A stretch of DNA of 64,000 bases from Solenopsis invicta (Eukaryota > Arthropoda > Insecta > Hymenoptera > Formicidae): the NCBI RefSeq assembly GCF_016802725.1, contig NC_052672.1:14456710-14520709 (forward strand), in the 5' to 3' direction. A model generated the notes under the pieces. It was not told the DNA's origin and did no database searches. It saw only the letters and a list, made by a program, of their open reading frames with translations. The position numbers were made by a program, and so were the translations under genes. Shown here piece by piece: positions 1 through 11,881 of the stretch. The first letter of the stretch is position 1. Each line of letters begins with the position of its first letter.

Positions 1-277
1 ATTGTAGTGAAAAAGAATTACATAATAAAATTTTGTTCGTGCGAGCAATCTTAGATGTTCAATGACTAAATTGCGCAAAGAATCAACTGGGGTTTCTATA
101 TTTAAACATTTATTAGAGCAAATAAAGCAGAGTTCAATTGCGAAATAATTATTTGAACATACACTCTTAAATATTCATCTGATGATTTTCTTGATGATTT
201 TCTTTCACATATTCGATGCAATTGGATTGACGCTGTAGAAGCGTGAATAAAACTGTGATTCCTCAAGCATTTGAGAG

Positions 278-280
<3 letters not shown>

Positions 281-321
<41 letters not shown>
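281..321. repeat. (GA)n microsatellite
   Basis: About 20 uninterrupted AG units. Read on the minus strand it makes a spurious Ser-Leu repeat frame. Confidence 0.95.
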
Positions 322-325
<4 letters not shown>

Positions 326-914
326 AGGAAGCAGAGAAAAAATAGTATTCTAGTACTATGAATTCTACTTCAAGGAGTTGATGCGAGAACGATAAGTGAC
401 ACATCGCCATCAGTTGAATGATATAACTGATCTATCGTGATGCGTAGAGTTTTAAATTGATTCAATATGGTAGATTTGTTATATTAAAAGAATATTAAAA
501 GAAAAACGCACATTTTTTTACATTGATTTGTCATACAAAGAATACCAAGATAGTTTAATCACAATTATATGTATACAACACATAAATGTGAATGCTATAT
601 CGAGAATGATTCCATCAAATATTGGAATATCTAAGCACTAAAGGAAAATTATAATACCATTTAAATTTTATTTAAATATATTTGCTTTACAAGTAACGTA
701 GGTTTAATTTTAAAGTTAATTTAACATTTTAAATATGCAAAAGAGCTTTACCGTTATTTTTAAGGCTTGAAACAAAGAAAATAAAACTGCGCAGCACTTC
801 AACATGTATTGTCCATATTATGCACTGTTTTCATATTAATATTTTTTTACTTTATTCTATATCTGTATTTATTTCTATTTTCAATTACTTACACTTTTAT
901 TTGTTTTACAAAGC

Positions 915-1062
915 AAATAAAAAATTAAATACACTACACGTTCACTGTATCTATTTTAACATTTTTATTTTATTGTTATTCACTAAAATTTATTTGCTTT
1001 GTAGCGTAAATAAAAATTAAGTACACTACAAGTTCACAGATTGCTTTGTATCTATTTTAACA
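915..1062. repeat. Imperfect direct repeat of about 50 bases
   Basis: AAATAAAAAATTAAATACAC through GTATCTATTTTAACA (915-962) recurs at 1007-1062 with a 9-base insertion (AGATTGCTT-like). The copies are about 45 bases apart. Probably an old local duplication. Confidence 0.7.
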
Positions 1063-4000
1063 AGTTGTGAAATCCGATTTAATTTACTATCGAAATAAAT
1101 GACGAACCGAACGTTGAAATTGAAAGCTCGCCAGGTCCGCTACGACTGCCACCTTGGATATAATCTCGTTCAAAATGAACTTTATAGATTCGCTAGTTCT
1201 ACGTGACAGGCAGAATTTATCGTCGATCGCGCTTCGTTGGTCTGCGGACGCGCGCGAGCGTGAACGCGAATCGAATTTGCGATTTGTCGCAGCACACAAA
1301 ACGCCGACTCGATGCCGGATTGACCGACATTCGGCGAGCCGGTAAAATCAAAACGATTCAAACCGCAGATAAACCACGTCGCGTAGAACGGTCGCACATC
1401 TCGCGCGCACGGATAACAGCGCTAATTCGTGACAATCGCGCGGCGCTGCCCAGGATCAAGGGTGGTCTTTGTTCATGGTCATGCAACTCTCCATCACAAC
1501 TGCAGATTATAGCGTGTACGTGATCTCGAACGCACAACATGCGAGAGATCTGCGTTTTCAGCATCAGCGGATGCTGAAATAATTCTGTTGGGTTGATGGA
1601 CTCCATCATATCGAGATTTTAAAATGTTTGATATTTGTGGAGAATTAAATGTTTGGTCAAGCGAGCCTTTAAGAATATTTAGATGCACTTTTCAAGAAAA
1701 TTTAACTATACCAATTCGTGATATATAAAGAAGAATATAAAAAAAAAATCATAATATGCATTGAAATAAAAACAGTTGCTTCTAGTAGATTAGAACACGA
1801 GTAATTTTTCTATAAACAGCTCGAACAAATTTTGATTATATTTTTTACTCCAATAAAATTGACAAAGAGCGATTTTAAATGTTTATTACAGTATCCAGAT
1901 TAATATTGTATTATTTGTCTTTCGTCTTGAGAGAAAACAGTTCCGGCAATAGCATTTCCTCTTGTGTAAAATAAAACTTAATTTGTATTTATGCGAATAA
2001 AGAAAATAAAAATGCTAAAATATTTCTGCCACATTGAACTTAATTAATCAAGTGAGATAATGAAATTACCCCAGAGCTTTTCCACTCTTGTCACTGTATT
2101 TTAATATTAAAAAAATTTTATTGGCATGTCACGCATTATTCTAATACCTTCGTGTGAGAGAGAGAATGCATTAAGAAAAATTGTTTACCTTAGATTAAAG
2201 TACAGCAAAAAGCCTGTAAGACTAAGCTTGCTATTTCTCCTAATAAAAAAATTAAAATATAATTAAATTATACATGATATTCGAAAGAAAAGAATAAGAA
2301 AAAAAGAAAGAGAAAAAGAGAGAAAACTTTTTCACGTCTTTGAATTCTCCATACTAATAAGTCGTTAAAAAAGTGTTTGATTATTCAAAGAGGCTTTATA
2401 TAAAAAATGCTTTAAAAAACTTGGAATAAAAATTGTGAAAAGAAAATATTATATTGCGTTTATATACGTAACGCAGTTAAGCGAGGCTTTGTGAATCTAT
2501 TCAATGCTATAAAATCTTTGTTCTGAGTTTTTCAGAGAAGGAAATGACGAGTAAGTGACTATATCTAGAAACTGGTGCCAGGTAGATCCGCGTTGATGTA
2601 TCAGGTCGTTCACATTGCATTACTATCACTAAGTTTTGCTGCATACACAGTTTACGCGACGACACTGATAAGACGGCCAGAGGTAACATACGTACAATGC
2701 ACTCAATTCTAGACATTTAGAATTCAGATCAAATATACAAAGCGTTTTTATTTTATCTCCAATATTAAGATAGATTTCCTAAATTAGTTTAAAAAATAAA
2801 TTCGTCTCAAAAATTGTAAATATATAATTACATATTTTTCTTTTTAGAAAACTAATTAAAATGCTTATTATAATTAAATTCGTGATAACATATTATCATA
2901 TTTGCATGCTATCAGAATATTATTATAATATTTTACATAAATCTCAGAGATATAAATATATTAATTTGGATTATTTCTTTCATTAGTTGAGAATTCACTC
3001 TTTGTCTACTTTTTAAAATATAAATCTACATCTCAATCATATAGTGTATAAAAAAAGAATTTATATCTTAGAGAGAAGTAATTATATATAATATATAATG
3101 CAATACACACTATAAAGTAAAAATGAGTAAAATATTAAAAGAGCATTAAATAAGCAGAATTTTGCATGATAGAAATGCAAATACAAAACGGCTAGAAAGA
3201 AAGAGAGAGAAGAAGTAAGACAATAACGGAATCTCCCTCGTCGCTTCACGTCATAATATCCAGTCGTCTAGACGTCAGACTTCTTTTGTTCATCCTGGGC
3301 TGATTTTCGGGAATTGTCGTGAGGGTTGAAGCCACGATGTTACATGGGGAATTTTACAAGAGGAATGCGTGGGACGCAGGTGCACGAGAGGTAACCCCCA
3401 CGTTCTCAGTCGCGGATTGTTGTTTTCCCGGTCGGGAACATACTCAATACGTCGTCGGTCATCAGACGAAATCTGCACACGCGCGACCACCCGTTGCTAC
3501 CGACTCCTCTCTTTCTCTCAATTTAATGGCGGTTAACGATGCTCGCGGACCAATTTGATTTCGTGCTTGTCTACTTCCTTCTACATTTTTATCTGTACCC
3601 CGTTCGCCATCTAAATTTTAACACTTCAAACTTTCAACGTTAATATCATGACATTTAAAGCACGCAACGATAGTACCAGACACTGATATCGTAGACACTG
3701 TAAAATTCACGATTTTCTCGCAAGAAAACTAATTACGTTACCCGCAAGTTTTTAAAATTTTAACATTTCAAAATGACGGTGCTTTAAACAAGTCAGTGGC
3801 AATACCAAACGATTTAAATCGTTAAAAATTCGTTTAACTTCGTGAAATTACTTTCATTAGGAAACTAATGTTGCCATCTTAAATTCGTGATACAAATATT
3901 GTATGACATTGACGTCATGATATGTTTGCACAAACAATACGAAGATATGACAAACACGTTATTATTTTTAATCTTTGATGTGTGCTTTCTTGAAAGGGTA

Positions 4001-4604
4001 ATCACGTTTCAAGAGAACTTTACAGATGTCTTCCGGACATCATATACCGCCGTAGCGAGAGAGCATCTGAACGTCTGACATATCTAGACAAAATAGAAGT
4101 CAAGAGTCCTTTGCCCCTGAAACACGGGATGAAAGGCACGTGGCTCGTAAAGCCATAGACTATACTATATTATATATTTTACATGCACTTGAGGTAACTT
4201 TTATTGTTCATTAAATATTCAAGTAAATTTAATCGTAATAATAAGAGAACACGCCAAAATTTGAAATAGTTTAAATTATGTGAAAGTGATTTTAAAGAAA
4301 CTTGACAATCAGCTAGATCTTAGGGTTGATATTTCTTTTATAATTTTATATACATTTTCAAGTTCCCTGAATTGCGCACCAATAAATTCTTTGATTTTTA
4401 AACACAGTTTTACGTTGAATGAAAATAGTAATACTACAAATTAAATTAAATCAAGATTCATTTTAATAATAATGCTATTAACAATCATCTAATGCAGCAA
4501 TGATGCCAACAAGAAAATTCCTTTTCCCTTTAAAAATTATAAGAATTTGTTATAAAAAAAGAACACCTCAACCAAAGTTATTGATGAACTTATTCATTAA
4601 AAAA

Positions 4605-4748
4605 ATTATCTTATCTACAAGTTATAAAGTAATATTTCTTGTTCTAATTTTAATTATGGAAAGTATTATGTTTTTTTAAACATAATGCTTCCCATAATTA
4701 AAATTAGAGAATAAGAATTATCACTTTGTAACTTGCAGATAAGATAAT
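4605..4748. repeat. Long hairpin (foldback element)
   Basis: Two arms of about 68 bases separated by a few bases around 4674-4680. The outer ends ATTATCTTATCTACAAGTTA and TAACTTGCAGATAAGATAAT are complementary, and the arms also share an 18-base TCTAATTTTAATTATGG core. Identity between arms is high, near 85-90% by eye. A transcript would form a long near-perfect hairpin. It is likely a MITE or foldback transposon; no clear target duplication was seen. Confidence 0.7.
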
Positions 4749-7636
4749 CGTCCTATGTCTGAATATACAATAGATCTAATTCGAGATAAGAATTTAAGAT
4801 AATAACATGATAGTCATATAAAGTGCAATAACGCAGATGAAAAGACATCAACGTTAATTAAATCATTAATGTAATAAAATTTTTTACTTAATAAATTATC
4901 AATTTCTAAAAAAAGATCTAAAGTTTTTGTTAGACTAATTAAGCTTAAACATTTTTAAATGACGATAATCTTTTTGATTTTTATACGACCGTATATATAA
5001 CATTTGTTGCATATGAAGATTCATGAAGAGATATGTGAATGGCCTTACATACGTCCTGTTTATATGAATATATGTCTGAGTGAGTAATAAATTCCACTGT
5101 AGCTCGATATTAAGACCAATTTCACATTATGTCACATTTGCAGACACGCGCTTTCATGATACATGTCCATGCAGCGATTGAATGCCGTAACAATGTCCTG
5201 TCACTGTAACTAACACGGTCATATTGTCGTCACACACATGTCATAATATTCAATGTCATGGAAGGCACGTAAATGCGCTTTGCTAGCTTACATACATAAG
5301 CTTTAGCAATGCAACATCTCGCGATTCCGATTTTATTGATATTCTATCGTACAACCATGTTACATAGGAGTGTTCTTAAAGAAGCAAGTACAGATAAATA
5401 TCTCATGGAGCAAGCGTACACACATTTTCTCGTATATAAATGGCTAACGTATACATTTTACATGTGTACCTCCTTTCACGCTTTGAGGTACATGGATTCT
5501 ACGTAGATACACTTCAGTTCGTAGAACTTGTATCAAGTTCAACGGCCACCCACGGAAAACGAGAGTCGAGCATAAATGATCTCGTGATGTGTTCCTAAAG
5601 ACACGTGAATCAAACAAGCACTTATATTTCTAGTCATAATACAATATTTCGTGATAGAATAATTGTACTGCTTGTCTGAAAAAAAACTGTTAATTTCTAA
5701 TTAATTAATCAGCTATATCAAATAAATAAAAATTTAATACATCAAAATTATATGTATATTAATATGTTAAAGATATATAACATAGTATAATAAATTAAGT
5801 AAATTAATTAAATAAATGAGAAAAACAGATTAACGTTCTACGAGTCTCAAGATGCACTGTACATTAGCATTATTTTATTGGCTCTTTGCGTGTTGCATTA
5901 ACATTGCAATAACAATCCATAACATAAACCAGGGCATGCGATGACCTTAATGCAACTGAACACAGTAGATATAGGAGCCACTTATCTTCATATCACATCG
6001 AGTAATGAGAGCTTATTGGACGCGAGCTCATAATATGAACGATATTAGCCACTTATTAATGTGCATGACACATTACGCAATAAATTAATTCCGATGTTGC
6101 AGACGATATCAGTTTCTCTGAATAAGCGATTGCTTTTCAGACGAATCCTTGTCAGACGAAAAGATTGAAGATAGCAATGTAATAATAAATTTGATATTAC
6201 CAATGGCTAACATTTCTTGCGCCATTACTGTTCCTGTTTATCGAGAGCAGAGGAAACGATTCTGATAAATCTCTTATTTTTTTCTCTGTTTTTCCTACGC
6301 GGATATAAAAGCATATAGACATTCATCTATATGCGCACGTATCTTCTAAAAATATGTTAGCCGTTAACGTTTTAATGATAAAATTCTATTTTACTCTAAA
6401 TATTTTTCTAGATTTCTTGTACAAGATAAAAGTTTTATCTAGAAGATTCAAATTTTCGTAGAATTTAATTAAATTTCTTCACACAAAAATCATGTTTTCT
6501 TTCAAAATTTGATTGGGTACTTAATAAAACTAAATTTAATTAATAAAACTTATTTGAGTTGAATGTGATTGATTTTTAATATTAAATATAATTTCAAGTA
6601 AACAAATCTAGCAATTAAGATGCAATAATTAATCCAATAAAATATCTATTTAGCTATAATAAACTTTTTTAAAAATAGTTTTTTTGAAATAATTGCAACA
6701 CATAATTTTTAAAGTTTAAATAATTTTGTGTTTTCTTCATGTATTTACTTTACAATGTTTTTATACTAGCTTCGAAATATACCGAATTGTTTGCTTTATA
6801 GTCTCGTGTGTTTGCTCGCTCGGTGGACATTGATATACTGGGTGTGGCAATAACGTTTTAATAAAATACACGGACGATCGTGCATTACACATGTGACCGA
6901 TTCCGCCGATTAAATACTTGCAAATCCTTTCTGCGTGACGTTGGGCACATGCCCGCGAATTAAACAGAGCGCTAAAAGGTAAGCGAAAGTTCATGTATTA
7001 AAGTTACGATATCCGATAAAGTATCGTTACTTTGTGCTACTATCGGTATAAAAAAAGCACAAGTAGAAGCTTTTACTTAGAAAGATGTATTAAAATCTTT
7101 AAATGTCACAATATTCCATTAAATTTATAAAAATGTTAAATAGTATGATGGTCGCATACATAAAACGTATATACTGGTTAACACAAAAGAAGAGTTCTTG
7201 TCAAACTATAAATAATGTAAATTGTAAATAAACTTCTAAAAAATAACTTTATGTTTAATTTAAAACAAATATAAGTAATTCTCACGTGTCTTAAAAATAT
7301 ATACTTTATGTAATCTATCATTTTTATATTTGTGTCACATAATAATTTAAAATGCATCGATTTCAATAAGAACTTGTCAATACATAGAAAAGAGTAAATT
7401 TTCGGCTCGTTAGATTAAAAATCTGAAGATAAAGGTAAAAGTTATTGAGATAATGCAAACTTTACGATAACACAAGAAAAGTTATTGTAAATTAAAACCA
7501 AAAAATAATTTTTAACAATGTATAAAAATTGATCTTTTTTAAATACAATAACATATTAAAATTCTAAAATAAAAAATTAATAATTTAATAACGAGGATTA
7601 GCATTACGTAGGATGCTTTATTTGGAATACCAGCAC

Positions 7637-7664
7637 TGATACTAAACAGTTGATACTAAACAGT
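7637..7664. repeat. Exact 14-base tandem duplication
   Basis: TGATACTAAACAGT occurs twice head to tail without change. Confidence 0.9.
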
Positions 7665-8095
7665 TCACGAGTGGAAATTGTGATATTCGACTACACTTGT
7701 ACGCGTGAATCTCTGAGCATGGTATCCGGTAAATAATGATTATCGGAAATTTGAAAAAGCAATCGCGTGGTACACATGGTCGCGCTCTTCCGACCTTCGC
7801 AATCCGTGAGCGAAACGCGTCGATATCGACGGTAACTTTGTACTTCGTATCCTCTCTCTTTCTATCAGCAGAAATAGCGAGCGGTGGATATCGCTGCGCA
7901 GTTACATTCCCGCTTTTTACGCGATAAGCATGAAATCTTTCGCGGGCTCGACTTTTTAGTCGAGGACGCGACGTTTGCGAGCAACACTTATTTTACGCGG
8001 TAAACGATAAGATAGAAGACCTCCGCATATAATAATAGCACGGTAGTAATCGCAAACAAAATATGTTTTAACTAAAATAGTATACAGTTAGTGTT

Positions 8096-8163
8096 AATTA
8101 AGTAGACATTATGTCCTACATCACATAGGATTAATTAAACAGATATGTCTTACATCACATAAG
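8096..8163. repeat. Tandem duplication of about 36 bases
   Basis: Two adjacent units, each starting TTAATTAA and ending in TACATCACATA, with a few substitutions and a short deletion in the second. Confidence 0.75.
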
Positions 8164-11100
8164 TGATACAAGTCGAATATCTATTGTGCCTTTACGGACT
8201 TCTACGCTTTCAACCATTTTATTTTTGTTCTTCCAAAATTGATATTCAATACTCATATGTAATGATATATTTTTGATTAATTACTCTCTATAGAATTCGA
8301 TACATTAGTATAATGTTTGAAATCGTGTGTTAGTCCTTCAAATGTCAATTCCAAGTTGTTTTTTCTATTTTTGTTTTTAATTTGGATTGCAATATAATTT
8401 TGCTTGTTACTTATACTTTTTTCAATTCTTTCATATTTAAAGAATATATAATAATACCCGTCATATTTACCATAATTTTTAAAGTTCTTAGTTCAGGAAT
8501 AAAACGTTCAATAAAAACTAAAATTTCTATTAATATCTAAGCATTAATACCTAGGTGAATTAAACATGTTGCAGAAACATGCTTAATAAACGAATCATCG
8601 TAATTGCTCTACATGGAAAATTACTCGCACGCTGGCCATTGCCCTACCACGTCAATCCATTGGCGGGAAACCTGCACCTGCGGCAGGTGCATCTGCCGCA
8701 GGAAAAAAAAACACTTGACCTGGTTGATTTGCAGATTTAAGTAGAGGGATGCAGGAATCTGATACATCGGAACAACCCTGCTTAAAATTAAACAAACGGA
8801 ACAAGAAAAAATATTTAAATACTTATTATGTACTTAATGCGTGTGCAAATCAGAGATCTAATTTGCAAACAAATGTACTTTTAATATCACCGCGATTTAC
8901 AATAATTAAGTTGCGGTTTATAATGCAGTTTAAGAAACTAAGAAATAATAATTCAGCTTGTGAATATGACACAGCTATCGTTGGCGGCGAAAAACGATTA
9001 ATCGATTAGCGTGAACATTAAAATGATCGGACCGATGTCCTTGAACTTCTCGCTCTCGAGCAGGCCGTCGGGATGCAATAACGTTCATTCACGTGAACAA
9101 CGCGAGAATGCGAGATGATGTCAACAATGCACCCCTGCAATTTGCAGCGGCCCTCTCTCGCACCTCTCGGAAGCTAAGAATAACTATCACCACCCGGTCA
9201 GGCATGGAGATGGACGTCAGTCGCGTGACCTAGTTTTAATCGGCGAACATTCTTCTACTAATTAACTATGTACGACCACTTTAGAAGTCGCTGGTGACGC
9301 TGGTGATGCCTGATAATATATGAACGATCCCCTCTTTATCGGAGGCGACGCGAAAAGCTCACGAAAAGGAGAATATTAAATAATAACGAGATAATCTGAT
9401 AGTTCTCGGATTCTGTTCTAAAGTCCGAAAGTCAAAGTGGAAGTTTGGGTTTAACGAGCGATCTTAAAGCGGAAGACGAAGCGATGGACATGAGAACGAA
9501 TGGTAATTCGATCGCTCGCGATTGTAATCAGCGAATCGAAATATTTGAAATTTTACCAACGACTTGGATCAAATCTATCTAAATACGGAGGAATTAATTT
9601 CGATCGTTATGTCAATTAAGTAGAATTATATGTATACGTACGTATGTATACACGTATGTACAAGGTAACGGTGACATCGCGTGACAATGCGAAATTATCG
9701 CCAGCAGACGCGTGTCAACAATGTGACAAGAATACAACCGACACACAATGCATTACAAAGAAGTGTACGTTGTCGCCGTTGCAGCGCGGCGTGACCAATG
9801 TAATGATAGATTTATGCCTAGTCCGTAAATGCGCCACGAGATGCGCGCGATCCTGCTTCTAACGAAGACTAATGGCGTCCCGTTGCGCAAACCCGGACGG
9901 ACATCGTTCGTAAGAAATGTCTAATATCGTGAATCCCGATGTTAAAATATCTGCTCTGCGCACCTCGTGATTCAGCATTCGGAAACGTTAATTATCGCTA
10001 CTTGACGCGAAGAATTGCTACTCGGTTAGAAATTTCCCATTTGTAAAAGTCACGGGCTACTAAATGCGCAAATCTGTAATGAGACGAAATTATGCATTCT
10101 ATACACTGGGTGCCTGCTGAGAACAGCTTAATGTCACAGCGCAATTTTTATTCACATCGAAATCCGTAAGATAACACAGCGTTTTCTCTTTTATACCGCA
10201 CGGCACGTATCAAAAAGATTTCTTTTAATTATTTTTAACTTTAACTTTTTTTTAAATCTTTCTAAAGCAACAAATTATACATAAATTATTCTTTTTCAAA
10301 AAAAAGAATTAAGGATAAAAACAAAAAGTAAAATGATAGATGGAAAAATGTGACATTTGTCAATTGTCGCCAATGTCGCTACAATTTATGAAATAAATAT
10401 AGAAATATTTTATACATCTATCAAATTGAATTTATTAAGTAATAATTTATTTCCGATTATTTTCGTTTCAAAGAAATCAAAATAATTGAAATTTCTTCTG
10501 TGCTTTTTTTCACCCGTACCTTTTATACATGACAAAAAAATTATAAACATTAATTTCCTATAGAGAAAGAAAATTGTTTTAGTTTGCAATAACTGGTTTT
10601 GAAAGTAAATCATTAACCGCAAATATAAAAGTACTACAACTAAAAATTATTGCAGAAATTGATCTACGCGGATGAAAATGGACACGCGGTAGAGACGTCC
10701 GTGGTTCCACGAAAAATGTTTGTGTTTAAGACATGATGTATTACGATGTTACCAAGATAACTTAGTCGACGATAGCTCGTGCACATTGGATTTATGTGCA
10801 AGGTCCGCGGACATTTTGATTGCATTAGAAACGAGAAATTAACGATACCACATCAGCGATGATAATTTATTGTCTACGAACATTGTTGCACATATCCGCC
10901 ACACAAACCGGTATTAATAAAAATCAAAGGACGCGTTGCGCAGCGCGCTTGCAGCAATCGTCTCATGATGATTCGCCACGATCTGTTTTTATACAGTAAA
11001 TCCGACACGTCATGGTTCAACCTGGCAAGCAGATCAAGCCTGGCTGATAAAAAATCTACCGTGTTCCTGCTTTGTTCAACGAACGCGTTTATTTGAGAAA

Positions 11101-11275
11101 AACTTTCGTACAATTTTCCGTACGAGTATGACGAATGGTGTTTCATTTTTCTTCGTTGGCTTATAATTGATTGTTCTCATTAAGTCGCTTACTTAAACTC
11201 CCGATCGCGAAATCACGATATATTTGATCGACAGTGTTTTAAGCATCATTCTTTCTTCCATCATTATTTTCTTCT

Positions 11276-11385
11276 AATTGCATTATTGTTACAAACCAGT
11301 ACAATTATATAATATTATAATATAATTATCATTATAACTATTATATTATGTAATAATTATACTAATTTGCAACAATAGTGCAGTT
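11276..11385. repeat. Inverted-repeat hairpin element
   Basis: The left arm starts AATTGCATTATTGTTACAAA and the right arm ends TTTGCAACAATAGTGCAGTT. They pair with scattered mismatches over about 45 bases each, closing on an ATAAT-rich centre. Non-coding and MITE-like. No convincing target duplication. Confidence 0.55.
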
Positions 11386-11641
11386 GAAAGGAGTAAACGT
11401 TGCACATAATAATCTAGAAGCTAGGTTCGTGAAAATCTAACGAGCAAACATCAAAGGGAGTAATGTCAAACGGAGGATTGAGGAATGTCAAAAGGAGCAC
11501 AAAATCTCATAATAACTTCATGATCTCTGAGATACTACAAATGGGATCGATTTCGTGCAACGTCTGAAGTGCTGTAGCTCGGATATCAATAGAACGCTAT
11601 CGGATTACTTGCCAGAAGTTGTCTTAACTGGTCGTTAGTGA

Positions 11642-11881
11642 TTGTTATTGAAATTCCAAGCAGCGTGTCATCCGAGCGTGTTGCCTTTTGCGCGCCATTC
11701 GCTGAGCAAAAAGAAGTGCGCTCGGATCAAATCGGATTCAAAGGGCCGAGATTCTTCCTATAAATACGACGGAACGGAGCCTGCCGGCTATCCGGGTCAG
11801 GATGAGCGGACAATGTTTACCGGCGTTTCTGTTTCGATATACGTTGTACTGGTCGTACTGCTAAATTTACTGTTTCGATAA
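11642..11881 (+). CDS. Possible terminal exon with hydrophobic C-terminal tail
   Basis: An open frame of 79 codons without an obvious ATG start, so if real it would be entered by splicing (for example after CCAAGCAG at about 11655-11662). It ends TGVSVSIYVVLVVLLNLLFR, a hydrophobic C-terminus like a GPI-anchor signal or single membrane span, preceded by a Tyr/Gly/Pro/Asp-rich stretch. AATAAA sequences occur only in AT-rich DNA some 400 bases downstream. No family recognised; the length is compatible with chance. Confidence 0.15.
   Translation: MLLKFQAACHPSVLPFARHSLSKKKCARIKSDSKGRDSSYKYDGTEPAGYPGQDERTMFTGVSVSIYVVLVVLLNLLFR

Larger units (their letters stand above)
1..8640. other. Gene-free AT-rich DNA
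   Basis: No supported gene. It holds a (GA)n tract (281-321), an imperfect 50-base direct repeat (915-962 and 1007-1062), a CpG-richer patch (about 1085-1560), another at 3235-3560, the hairpin at 4605-4748, a 14-base tandem duplication (7637-7664) and a 36-base tandem duplication (8096-8163). Short open frames here look like chance. Confidence 0.6.

Noticed and set aside
102..410. Ser-Leu repeat ORFs over (GA)n tracts here and at 18052-18421 and 57052-57285
   Set aside because: They are translations of microsatellites, not genes.
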